This document shows, piece by piece, positions 8,555 through 16,585 of a stretch of 45,404 nt of DNA. Source of the stretch: Candidatus Gastranaerophilales bacterium (lineage in GTDB: Bacteria > Cyanobacteriota > Vampirovibrionia > Gastranaerophilales > Gastranaerophilaceae); the NCBI GenBank assembly GCA_944324385.1, contig CALUWD010000012.1:1-45404 (forward strand), given 5' to 3'. Numbering within the stretch: the first letter of the stretch is position 1; every line of letters begins with the position of its first letter. Made by a program: the position numbers and the translations under genes. Under the pieces are notes generated by a model. It saw only the letters and a list, made by a program, of their open reading frames with translations, ran no database searches and was not told where the DNA came from.

Positions 8555-8607
8555 TATATAAAAAATCTCATACAAATGATAGTATTTATTTTAATTAATT
8601 TTTGATA

Positions 8608-8613
8608 TATAAT
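8608..8613 (+). promoter_or_regulatory. -10 box immediately before the TPR gene (leaderless candidate)
   Basis: A perfect TATAAT ends 7 nt before the ATG at 8621, and there is no Shine-Dalgarno sequence. Transcription would start at about the A of the ATG. The -35 region (around 8585-8590) is weak. Confidence 0.55.
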
Positions 8614-8620
8614 AATTTCT

Positions 8621-10705
8621 ATGGAAAGAAGACTATTAATTCCCCTCATATGTACAAGCTTTATGCTGCAACTTGGTGCAAATGCTCAACTAGCAACAAC
8701 TTGCACACCAAAAAGCGGTTTTGGTGCACAAAAAATCTACGCTCTTGAGCAACAATTACGCCAAAATGAAGACCCAGACATAATTAAAAAATATGTAAAC
8801 ACCCAAAAAAGACGCTCTACATATTTTAAAATATTTAAAAGAGATAACATTGAAGCATGTGATAATCTCCGAGCAGCACTTTATTTCTTAAGGCAAAATA
8901 AAAACTCGCAAGAATACAAAGACACACTTGCTAAGCTAAACAGCCTCATTGAAAAATCAGGCTTTCAAAATGATGATTCTAACAGGTTTGAAATTGCAAA
9001 AAACCTGTTCCTTGAAGGCAACTATTATGCAAGCGCATACGAGTTTGAAGAACTATTTGAAAAAGGCTACGAATGCTCAGCATGTTGCGAGTATTTAGGT
9101 GATATAGAGCTAAAAATCAATAACGACAGGACTTGCGCTCTGCCTTATTATAAAAAATCAGTAGAATTTAACCCAAACAACGCGTCAGCCCTTTTTAAAA
9201 TAGCTACAATTTTAAACGAAATCAATAAAACTGACTTGGCGCTTGAATATTACACAAGGGCGATTAATTTAACAGATGACCCTGAAATATTAAAAAAAGG
9301 TATTGCAGTTTTTACAAAAGCAGTAAGGAGAAAGCCCAAAAACGCAAACTTGTACGAAATTTTAGGTACAACTTATGAAAAAACAGGCGATTACAAAAAA
9401 ACTTATGAACTTTATCAAAGGGCGATTTATTTAAACCCTAAAGATATTTTCTTGAAATACCGTCTGGGCGGGCTTTTATACGAAACAAAACAGTACCCTC
9501 AGGCAACAAGAATTTATGATAATATTTTAAGAGATAACCTCTATGAATCTCAAATCCGCGCAGGAAAAGCAAAGAGCCTCCTTGCACTTGGTCAAACAAA
9601 CGCAGCTCTTAAAGAATATCAGGTAATTTTAGCCATTTACCCTGAGTCAAAACAGGCAAAATACGGCATTTACGAAATTTTTAAAGACAAAAAAGACCCT
9701 GATTTTATAATTGATAATTTTTATCCACTAAACGAGGATTTTAAGCCATCAAGCGAATTTTACGCTGAATTTGCTGAACTTATCACAAGTCTTGATGGCA
9801 GCAACAAAGACGCAATTTACTTATACAAAAAAGCAATTGAAAAAGACCCTAAAAACGCTAATGCTTATTTAAAATTGTATGAAATTTATGAACTAAAAGG
9901 AGAGGACTCTCTTGCAGCAGATTTAATTAAAAAAGCCCATAAAGAGCTCCCTAAAAATGAGGAGATAAGCAAAGTTTTTTTTTATCTCAACAAAAGCACA
10001 GACACCAAAAAAGATGAATTAGCTCTCAATTACCTTAAAAAAAGCGAATGGGCAAAAGCAATAAAAATGTATGAGCAAATTGAACCTAAAACAAGTCAGG
10101 TTTATGTCGCCATTGCAAATTGCTATAAATATTTAAAAAATTATAATAAAGCTGTTGAAAATTACAAAAAAGCTCTTGAGCTTGATAGCACCCAGTCTGA
10201 TACTTATTACTCACTTGCGCTTGTTTACCTTGAGCAAAAAAGCCCAGAACTAGCACAAAGCATGCTCCTAAAGGCAATCGAGCTTGACCCCAGAAACGTA
10301 AAGGCAATAAAACTTTCAAATTATTTAAGAGGACAAGTTGTGACAAATCTCTTAAATGAAGCTTATACCTATTACGACAAAAAAGACTATGAAAAGGCGC
10401 TGAACGTCACAAACGACATAGTTAAACGCTATCCGCAAGACTCTCAGGCATACTATTACAGAGGCGTCATTTTAGAAGCTATGCAAATGTACCCTCAGGC
10501 AATAAAAGACTACAGAACAACTGTAAAACTCAACCGCTCGTTTAGTTTAGGCTACTATTCACTTGCTAAAGCCTATGAAAAAATTGGCAAAGAGCGCGAC
10601 GCACTTGAGGCTTATGAAAAATATCTTTCAGGCAACCCAAAAGAAGAAGAACTTATAAAAGAAGCAGAAAAAAAAGTTATTGAACTTGGCGAAAAATATT
10701 ACTAA
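8621..10705 (+). CDS. Exported TPR-repeat protein
   Basis: A 694-residue protein beginning with a signal peptide (MERRLLIPLICTSFMLQL, cleavage likely after GANA at residue 22). After a helical region it contains many tetratricopeptide repeats from about residue 120 to the end. Examples are ALPYYKKSVEFNPNNASALF, YKKTYELYQRAIYLNPKD and YNKAVENYKKALELDSTQSD. TPR solenoids are protein-binding scaffolds; the partner cannot be read from the sequence. It follows the tpsA terminator and lies 9 nt before kdsB on the same strand, so it and kdsB probably share a transcript and an envelope role. The start is supported by the export signal and the adjacent -10 box. Confidence 0.85.
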   Translation: MERRLLIPLICTSFMLQLGANAQLATTCTPKSGFGAQKIYALEQQLRQNEDPDIIKKYVNTQKRRSTYFKIFKRDNIEACDNLRAALYFLRQNKNSQEYKDTLAKLNSLIEKSGFQNDDSNRFEIAKNLFLEGNYYASAYEFEELFEKGYECSACCEYLGDIELKINNDRTCALPYYKKSVEFNPNNASALFKIATILNEINKTDLALEYYTRAINLTDDPEILKKGIAVFTKAVRRKPKNANLYEILGTTYEKTGDYKKTYELYQRAIYLNPKDIFLKYRLGGLLYETKQYPQATRIYDNILRDNLYESQIRAGKAKSLLALGQTNAALKEYQVILAIYPESKQAKYGIYEIFKDKKDPDFIIDNFYPLNEDFKPSSEFYAEFAELITSLDGSNKDAIYLYKKAIEKDPKNANAYLKLYEIYELKGEDSLAADLIKKAHKELPKNEEISKVFFYLNKSTDTKKDELALNYLKKSEWAKAIKMYEQIEPKTSQVYVAIANCYKYLKNYNKAVENYKKALELDSTQSDTYYSLALVYLEQKSPELAQSMLLKAIELDPRNVKAIKLSNYLRGQVVTNLLNEAYTYYDKKDYEKALNVTNDIVKRYPQDSQAYYYRGVILEAMQMYPQAIKDYRTTVKLNRSFSLGYYSLAKAYEKIGKERDALEAYEKYLSGNPKEEELIKEAEKKVIELGEKYY

Positions 10706-10714
10706 AGGATAATT

Positions 10715-11446
10715 ATGAAAAAAACAGTTATTATAATTCCAGCGAGATACTCCTCAACAAGACTTTGTGGCAAATTATTAAAAGAAGTTAACTCTAAACC
10801 CATTATTCAGTGGGTTTGGGAGGCTGCAAAACAATCTAAACTTGCTCAAGAAGTAATAATTGCAACGGATTCCGAATTAATTTTAAATAAAGCAAAAGAA
10901 TTTGGCGCAAATGTTGAAATGACATCAAGCGAACACAAGTCAGGTTCAGATAGAATTTGTGAAGTGGCAAAAAGGCACAGCGAATACGATTACATTCTTA
11001 ATATGCAAGGGGATGAACCGCAAATAACTCCTCAAGTCATTGATTTAGCTATAGAAACTTTGATTAAAGGTAATTGCGATATTTCAACCCTTGTAAGACA
11101 AATAACAGATATTGAACAAATTCAAGACCCCAACTGTGTAAAATGCGTATTTGATAACGACTTCAATGCGCTATACTTCTCTCGCTGCCCAATACCATAC
11201 GAGAGAAACAAGGGCGAGGCAAAATACTACGCACACATTGGAATTTATGGCTACAAGAGAGAGTCTTTAATTAAAATGACATCTCTTGTTCAATCAGACC
11301 TTGAAAAAGCTGAAAGCCTAGAGCAATTACGCGCACTTAAAAATGGCATGAAAATAAAAGTTGCACTTACAAATTTAAATCCCATTGGGATTGATACCCA
11401 ACAGGATTTAGATAAATTTATAGAAATTCAAAAAAGCAAAGACTAA
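10715..11446 (+). CDS. kdsB: 3-deoxy-manno-octulosonate cytidylyltransferase (CMP-Kdo synthetase)
   Basis: Activates Kdo with CTP to give CMP-Kdo, the donor for the inner core of LPS; cytoplasmic. The 243-residue length is normal. The nucleotide-binding start IIIPARYSSTRLCGKLL (residues 6-22) corresponds to the family's IPARxxSTRLPGKPL, with Cys replacing the usual Pro. NMQGDEPQI near residue 98 is the VQGDEP motif, and RCPIPYERN lies in the centre. AAAGGATAATT precedes the ATG. Its presence argues for an LPS-bearing diderm. The stop codon overlaps the stop of the convergent pilin gene by four bases, with no terminator between them. Confidence 0.93.
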   Translation: MKKTVIIIPARYSSTRLCGKLLKEVNSKPIIQWVWEAAKQSKLAQEVIIATDSELILNKAKEFGANVEMTSSEHKSGSDRICEVAKRHSEYDYILNMQGDEPQITPQVIDLAIETLIKGNCDISTLVRQITDIEQIQDPNCVKCVFDNDFNALYFSRCPIPYERNKGEAKYYAHIGIYGYKRESLIKMTSLVQSDLEKAESLEQLRALKNGMKIKVALTNLNPIGIDTQQDLDKFIEIQKSKD

Positions 11447-11700
11447 TTGCCACTATCAGTGTTTGAACTTTCGCACTTGCCTGTAGATTCATTCCAGCTG
11501 TAGCCTTGTCCTAAGCCTTCGCAGTATGTTTTTGCAGCATTTTCAGTTGTTGTTTGAACATCATCACCAACACCTTCAACAGCGGTATTAACTTTTTTAC
11601 CCAAAAATTGAAGTGCGGTTATTGCAATAACTGTAACAAGTGCCAATATTAATGCGTATTCTACTAAACTTTGAGCTTTGCTTTTTTTAATAAATTTCAT
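11443..11700 (-). CDS. Flp/Fap-type pilin (Tad pilus major subunit candidate)
   Basis: An 85-residue type IVb pilin. A short basic leader (MKFIKKSKA) is followed by QSLVEYALILALVTVIAIT, the class III pilin hydrophobic helix. With Glu taken as +5, the prepilin peptidase would cut between Ala9 and Gln10; Ala in place of the usual Gly at -1 is slightly atypical. The C-terminal region has two cysteines in CEGLGQGYSW / ESTGKCE, which could form a disulfide-closed surface loop. AAAAAAGGAAATTTTA before the ATG is a good ribosome site, and TATAAT lies about 20 nt further up. It should be the subunit polymerised by the Tad machinery at 26.3-33.1 kb, although it is unlinked to that operon. Confidence 0.88.
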   Translation of the reverse strand: MKFIKKSKAQSLVEYALILALVTVIAITALQFLGKKVNTAVEGVGDDVQTTTENAAKTYCEGLGQGYSWNESTGKCESSNTDSGN

Positions 11701-11763
11701 TAAAATTTCCTTTTTTTAAATTATATATGTATTTTACCATATTTTTTTTCGATGTAAACAAGT

Positions 11764-12951
11764 TTACATATAGTAAATACCAGCCTCCTCAAGGCGTCTA
11801 AATGCTTCGTATAATCGCTCTTTAGGTTGAACAATAGACACTCTAAAATGATCGTCGCTATAATCGCCAAAGGCAATGCCTGGAGTAAACATAACCCCTG
11901 TTTTAAATAAAACTTCTTTGCAAAATTCTTTAGATTGTCTGCCATGAGGAACTTTTAACCAGAAATACATTGTAGCAGAGCTTCTTTTCATATGCCAGCC
12001 CAATTTATTAAAGCCTTGAGCAACTATTTCGCGACGAGAATTGTATTTGTCCATAATTTCTTGAACATACTTGTAATCCATCTCAAGCGCTGCAATACAA
12101 GCGTCTTGAACAATTGAAGATGTGCCATAGTCAATGTTTGACTTCATTGCATATAAAACATCGATAAATTCTTTATTACCAACAGCAAAACCTGCTCTCC
12201 AGCCTGCCATATTAAATGTTTTAGAGAATGAATGAAACTCAATTGCAATGTCTTTAGCCCCTTCAATATTAAAAATGCTTAACGGGCGATAATTATCATA
12301 ACATACCTCACCATATGCCATATCAGACACAAGCAAAATGTTGTATTTTTTGCAGTAAGCAACCATTTTTTCCAAAAATTCTCTTGGAGCAGTAGCGCCT
12401 GTGGGGTTATTTGGATAATTTATAAAAAACATTTTTGCCTTACGTGCAATATCCTCTGGAATCGAGTCTAAATCAGGCAAATAATCATTTTCATCAGTTA
12501 AGGGAACATGATATACTTGCGCACCTGCAACCCAGCTACCGCGGGATAAAACAGGATAATAAGGATCAGGAACAATATTTATGTCCCCAGGCTCAGAATA
12601 AGCAAGCGCAATATTAGCCAGACCCTCTTTTTCACCAATTAAAGTTTGAACTTCTTTAATTGGATCAATTTCTACATTGTATCTTTTTTTCATCCATCGA
12701 GCAATTGCACGACGGAAATCATCTTTCCCTCTAAAGCTAGGGTATCCATGGCTTTCAGGCATTTGAATAGACTTAAGTGCAGCTTCTACAACTGGTTTTG
12801 GTGTAGCGCCATCAGGATTACCTATCCCTAAGTCAATTAAATCAATACCTTGAGCGCGAGCTTCATCTTTCCACTCGTTTAATTCCGCAAAAATGTATTT
12901 TGGAATTTCCAGAATTCTTTTTGAAGGCTTTATAGTATATGTAGTTTCCAT
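11764..12951 (-). CDS. dapL: Class I/II PLP aminotransferase, putative LL-diaminopimelate aminotransferase
   Basis: A 395-residue fold-type I aminotransferase. Visible hallmarks are LIDLGIGNPDGATPKPVVEA (residues 38-57), NYPNNPTGA (178-186), SDMAYGEV (209-216), SFSKTFNMAGWRAGF with the PLP Lys244, and the substrate Arg in DHFRVSI near the C-terminus. The opening (RILEIPKYIFAELNEWKDEA) and overall look match the DapL branch. That enzyme makes LL-diaminopimelate directly from tetrahydrodipicolinate for lysine and peptidoglycan, as in cyanobacteria, plants and some archaea. AAGGAGAATAAA precedes the ATG. An alanine or aspartate aminotransferase of the same family cannot be excluded without phylogeny. 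Confidence 0.75.
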   Translation of the reverse strand: METTYTIKPSKRILEIPKYIFAELNEWKDEARAQGIDLIDLGIGNPDGATPKPVVEAALKSIQMPESHGYPSFRGKDDFRRAIARWMKKRYNVEIDPIKEVQTLIGEKEGLANIALAYSEPGDINIVPDPYYPVLSRGSWVAGAQVYHVPLTDENDYLPDLDSIPEDIARKAKMFFINYPNNPTGATAPREFLEKMVAYCKKYNILLVSDMAYGEVCYDNYRPLSIFNIEGAKDIAIEFHSFSKTFNMAGWRAGFAVGNKEFIDVLYAMKSNIDYGTSSIVQDACIAALEMDYKYVQEIMDKYNSRREIVAQGFNKLGWHMKRSSATMYFWLKVPHGRQSKEFCKEVLFKTGVMFTPGIAFGDYSDDHFRVSIVQPKERLYEAFRRLEEAGIYYM

Positions 12952-12995
12952 TTTATTCTCCTTAAACTTTTATTTTAGCATTATTTTTTTTAAAA

Positions 12996-13976
12996 TCACT
13001 CGACTGTATTAAGTATCTCGCCCGCTCGTGCAACAATGTCAAAGTGTTGACTAACGAGCTTTCTCGCTCGTGCCCTTATTTGATTTCTCTCGTCCTTACA
13101 AGCTAAATAATGAGTAATTTTATTAATTAAATCTTGCTCATTTTCATATTGAACAATAACATCACTTAAGCCTAAAGATTTTATATCTTCTCTTTTGTCG
13201 CACAACAAAAAACCTTTAGAGGCAAGCACCTCAAAGGTTCTATAGTTAAGGGAATTATCCCCTTGCAAATTTATGTTTAAATTAATTTTAGATGAATTAT
13301 AAATCTTTGAAAGTTCCTCTTGACTCTCAACAAAACCGCAAAAGCACTTTTTATATTTTTTTATTTCACCACCATTTAAAAACCGCTTCATACCTTCAAT
13401 GCTATTTTCAAAATGCTTAGGGTAAGAAAAAATTTTAAGCTTATCAGGGAAATTTTTTACAATTGCACTTAAAATTTTCTGTCTTTCATCACTTAAAGGA
13501 CGCCCTAAAAAAGTTATGTCATATTTTTCTTCAAGGTCAAAATCCTTATAAACGCTACAATCCACACAAATTGGAAAATAAGAAGATTTAACACCTTTAA
13601 AATCTTTGACAAATTTTTTATCCCAAAAAACAAGCTCTAAATTATTTTTGTGCAACTTGCAAAACTCAAAAAACTTTTCTTTTAGCTCAAATTGCCCACT
13701 ATGAGCATATTTTAAGGATGGATTATCTGCAAAATAATGTATTAACTTGACTTTTGGATTAATTGAGAGGATTTTTTGTACATTTAAAAACGCATTTTCG
13801 CTCACCATATAACCATAGTCGTAAGAGAGGACATAGTCATAGTTTTGAGCATTATTCAACTCTCTTACATCAACAAAAGAAACACTATGCCCGCTTGCTT
13901 CAAAACCTTTTTTAAAGCCTCGCATAATGAGCTCTCCTGCTATACTTATTGGTGATATGATTAAAATATTTGCCAA
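12996..13976 (-). CDS. CgeB/GT4-like glycosyltransferase
   Basis: I place the start at the TTG at 13976 (MANILIISPISIAGELIMRG): GAGGAATAAA sits directly before it, whereas a frame extension to 13988 has no ribosome site. The resulting 326-residue protein has a Rossmann-like N-terminal half and a C-terminal nucleotide-sugar-binding half (INLNINLQGDNSLNYRTFEV, then ASKGFLLCDKREDI), the pattern of the Glyco_trans_1_2 / CgeB group. Such enzymes transfer sugars to cell-surface polymers or proteins. Substrate and acceptor are unknown. The gene lies downstream of the rpsP terminator on the same strand. Confidence 0.72.
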   Translation of the reverse strand: MANILIISPISIAGELIMRGFKKGFEASGHSVSFVDVRELNNAQNYDYVLSYDYGYMVSENAFLNVQKILSINPKVKLIHYFADNPSLKYAHSGQFELKEKFFEFCKLHKNNLELVFWDKKFVKDFKGVKSSYFPICVDCSVYKDFDLEEKYDITFLGRPLSDERQKILSAIVKNFPDKLKIFSYPKHFENSIEGMKRFLNGGEIKKYKKCFCGFVESQEELSKIYNSSKINLNINLQGDNSLNYRTFEVLASKGFLLCDKREDIKSLGLSDVIVQYENEQDLINKITHYLACKDERNQIRARARKLVSQHFDIVARAGEILNTVE

Positions 13977-13996
13977 TTTATTCCTCAAATTTATAT

Positions 13997-14027
13997 AAAA
14001 AAATTGAGCCTCGATTTGAGGCTCAAT
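13997..14027 (-). terminator. Rho-independent terminator of ffh-rpsP
   Basis: Arms ATTGAGCCTC (14003-14012) and GAGGCTCAAT (14018-14027) with a 5-nt loop. The A run at 13997-14003 becomes a U tract on the minus strand. It lies 19 nt past the rpsP stop. Confidence 0.88.
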
Positions 14028-14045
14028 AAAGTGTTCTTTTCGATC

Positions 14046-14435
14046 TTATTCGTTAGCTTCACTCGCCTCAACTTGTGCCTCATCAGCTGCCGCAGCTTCT
14101 GCCGCCGCTGCCGCTTGGGCTTCAGCTTCTTTTTGGGCTTCAAGTTTGGCTTGAGCTTTTTTAGATAATTTTACAGTTTCTTTTTTGTTATAAATTAATT
14201 TACCTTCTTCATCACAATTTTTCATAAGGTATGTAACAGTAGCTGTAGGTTGAGCACCTTTTTTAACCCATTCTTGTGCTGAAGCTAAATTTAATTTCAT
14301 TTCTTTTGTTTTAGGATTGTAATGGCCTAATTCTTCAATAGGCGCACCTTCTCTTTTGCAACGACCGTCAATAACAACGATACGATATGTAGGATTCTTT
14401 TTATAACCTAGTCTTTTAAGTCTAATCTTAACCAC
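14046..14435 (-). CDS. rpsP: Small ribosomal subunit protein S16 with alanine-rich extension
   Basis: Binds 16S rRNA during 30S assembly. Residues 1-85 are canonical S16 (MVKIRLKRLGYKKNPTYRIV, EELGHYNPKTKE, WVKKGAQPT). The protein then continues with a low-complexity Ala/Glu tail (about residues 95-129, e.g. AQAAAAAEAAAADEAQ), making 129 residues against the usual 80-90. The frame is intact and the terminator follows, so the tail is probably real. It lies directly downstream of ffh, a classic linkage. A GGAG lies about 14 nt from the ATG, rather distant. Confidence 0.93.
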   Translation of the reverse strand: MVKIRLKRLGYKKNPTYRIVVIDGRCKREGAPIEELGHYNPKTKEMKLNLASAQEWVKKGAQPTATVTYLMKNCDEEGKLIYNKKETVKLSKKAQAKLEAQKEAEAQAAAAAEAAAADEAQVEASEANE

Positions 14436-14544
14436 TTCTTTTACTTTTCTCCTTAGTCATTAATTAGTTATATAGTAATCAAAACACAAGCATAATTTAT
14501 TTGCAAGCAATTTTGCCAAATTTGCTTGACATTTTAAAAAAAAT

Positions 14545-15912
14545 TTATCTAAATCTTCCGCCCTTTGGCATTTTACCATATAGCGCCGATTTTCCGCCCT
14601 TTTTAAAAGTATTTTTAAGCGCACCAAAACCCTGCATCATTTTTCTCATTTGTTCAAACTGAGTTACAAATGCATTTAGTTCACTAAGTTCCATGCCTGC
14701 GCCTCGAGCTATTCTTTTTTTTCTTGATGCATTTAATACATCAGGGTTTTTTCGCTCCTGTGGAGTCATAGAGGATATAAACACCTCCATTTTTTTAAAC
14801 TGTTTTTCCCCTTCATGAGAAATTTTTTGCCTATCGTCTTTATTTAGTCCAGGAATTGGCAACATGCCCAAGATACCATCAAACGAACCAAGCATTTTAA
14901 TTTGTTTTTGAATTTTCAAGAAATCTTCAAAACTAAACTGCGCTTTTAAAAACTTCTCCTCAAGTTTTTTTGCTTCTTCAACATCAATATTTTTTTGAGC
15001 TTTTTCAACAAGGGAGACAATATCGCCCATCCCTAAAATGCGAGATGCCATTCTATCAGGGTAAAAATCCTCTAAGGGTTCAATTTTTTCACCCATACCT
15101 ACAAGCTTAATTGCCTTGCCTGTCGAATAAACAACACTGAGCGCACAACCGCCTTTTGTATCGCCATCAAGCTTTGTTAAAATAATACCTGTAATACCCA
15201 GTTGCTCATCAAAGTTTTTTGCAACGTCAATTGCCTCTTGACCTGTCATAGAGTCAATTACAAGCAATTTTTCATTAAGCGGGTACATTCTCTCAATAAG
15301 CAAAAGCTCTGCCATCATAGATGTATCAATCTGCAAGCGTCCAGCAGTATCAAGGATTAAAACCGTATTTTGGTTTTCTTTTGCGTATTTTATCGCCTCA
15401 TCAACAATTTTTCTTACATCTTTTTCATTTTCCAAAGAAAAGAAATCAAGATTATTTTCGCTACAAAGTGTTTTTAACTGCAAAATTGCAGCAGGTCTGT
15501 ACACATCGCATGCTACAAGCAAAGGCTTTTTACCTTCTTTTTTAAGTTTTAAACCCAACTTTGCACTGCTTGTAGTTTTACCTGAACCTTGAAGCCCCAG
15601 CATCATAATAAAAGATGGGTTTGTATCAAGGTTTAAGGGCTTTTTTTCTTTTCCTAAAAGCTCAACAAGTTCATCGTTTACAATTTTTATAAGCATTTGT
15701 GAAGGGTTAACGCTTTTTATAACCTCTTGTCCTGCTGCTTTATCTTTAATGTTTGAAATAAAGGACTTTACTACGCTAAGTGAAACATCTGCCCCTAAAA
15801 GCGCACGACGAATTTCCCTCAGCGCATCTTGCATATTGTCTTCGCTTAATTGCGCATTGCCTGCGGTTTTTTTAATTATTTCCTGTAGTCTTTCTGAAAG
15901 TGAATCAAACAT
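14545..15912 (-). CDS. ffh: Signal recognition particle protein Ffh (SRP54)
   Basis: A GTPase that binds signal peptides and SRP RNA and delivers ribosomes to FtsY at the membrane. At 455 residues it is normal length. It has an N domain (1-90) and a G domain with P-loop GLQGSGKTT (106-114), DTAGR (188-192), TKLDGDTKGG and GMGEKIEPLEDF. The methionine-rich M domain (about 300-440) includes MLGMLPIPGL, the RNA-binding helices RKKRIARGAGM and a Met-rich end (FEQMRKMMQGF). It is followed by rpsP on the same strand. Confidence 0.97.
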   Translation of the reverse strand: MFDSLSERLQEIIKKTAGNAQLSEDNMQDALREIRRALLGADVSLSVVKSFISNIKDKAAGQEVIKSVNPSQMLIKIVNDELVELLGKEKKPLNLDTNPSFIMMLGLQGSGKTTSSAKLGLKLKKEGKKPLLVACDVYRPAAILQLKTLCSENNLDFFSLENEKDVRKIVDEAIKYAKENQNTVLILDTAGRLQIDTSMMAELLLIERMYPLNEKLLVIDSMTGQEAIDVAKNFDEQLGITGIILTKLDGDTKGGCALSVVYSTGKAIKLVGMGEKIEPLEDFYPDRMASRILGMGDIVSLVEKAQKNIDVEEAKKLEEKFLKAQFSFEDFLKIQKQIKMLGSFDGILGMLPIPGLNKDDRQKISHEGEKQFKKMEVFISSMTPQERKNPDVLNASRKKRIARGAGMELSELNAFVTQFEQMRKMMQGFGALKNTFKKGGKSALYGKMPKGGRFR

Positions 15913-15948
15913 ATTAAAATTTTACTATAAAAATATTTTTAGTAAAAT

Positions 15949-16524
15949 CTAGCCTTGATGTGTACCCATTTTGCTTGGTGATTCAGCTTGCATAGCTTTT
16001 GTTTCTGTTTTAGCCTTTTTTGGAGTAAATACTGAAAATACATCTGAAAACATCATCAAAAACATACCAACTGCAGCTGCTGTGCCCATAATCTTGCCAC
16101 TTTGGGATTTTTTAGCAGCTTTTTTGGCTATTGCAACAACATCATCTGCACTGCGGCTTTTTCTTGGAGTTTTAAAGAACTTTTCAACAGCTTCTGAAGC
16201 TTGCTCTCTAAGCGGTTTTACAAGTTCTTCTATTTTGTTTAAAACATTTTGCAGCTGCTCTTTTGTGACATTTTCTTGCCCTAAGCCTTCTTCAAGGTTT
16301 TTTATAGCAGTGCCTATACCGTCTTTATCATTTTTAATGTAATGGTCAACTACTTTTTGAGCAATTTGCTTATGCGAAACAGGCATAGCAAGAGAAACAA
16401 CTCTGCCTGTTGCAAGTCCTACCGCAGTTCCTACAAGGGCATTTTTACCTTGATTTAAAAGTGCATCTGCTATACCTGCACTTTTTTTAGGCTGACTTGT
16501 TTGCTGAACATTATTAACAGACAT
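15949..16524 (-). CDS. Hypothetical protein with two possible membrane segments
   Basis: A 191-residue protein I cannot assign. A weakly hydrophobic glycine-rich stretch (about 28-50: ALVGTAVGLATGRVVSLAM) and a stronger one (about 144-166: IMGTAAAVGMFLMMFSDVF) flank a charged helical centre (NLEEGLGQENVTKEQLQN, KIEELVKPLREQASEAVEKF). The N- and C-terminal tails are polar and basic. AAGGAGCAATT before the ATG is an excellent ribosome site, so it is expressed as a real gene. It lies 36 nt before ffh on the same strand and may be co-transcribed with it. Confidence 0.7.
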   Translation of the reverse strand: MSVNNVQQTSQPKKSAGIADALLNQGKNALVGTAVGLATGRVVSLAMPVSHKQIAQKVVDHYIKNDKDGIGTAIKNLEEGLGQENVTKEQLQNVLNKIEELVKPLREQASEAVEKFFKTPRKSRSADDVVAIAKKAAKKSQSGKIMGTAAAVGMFLMMFSDVFSVFTPKKAKTETKAMQAESPSKMGTHQG

Positions 16525-16585
16525 AATTGCTCCTTAAAATTAACCTTCAATATACATAATAAAAACAAAAAAAATTATTTTATTG

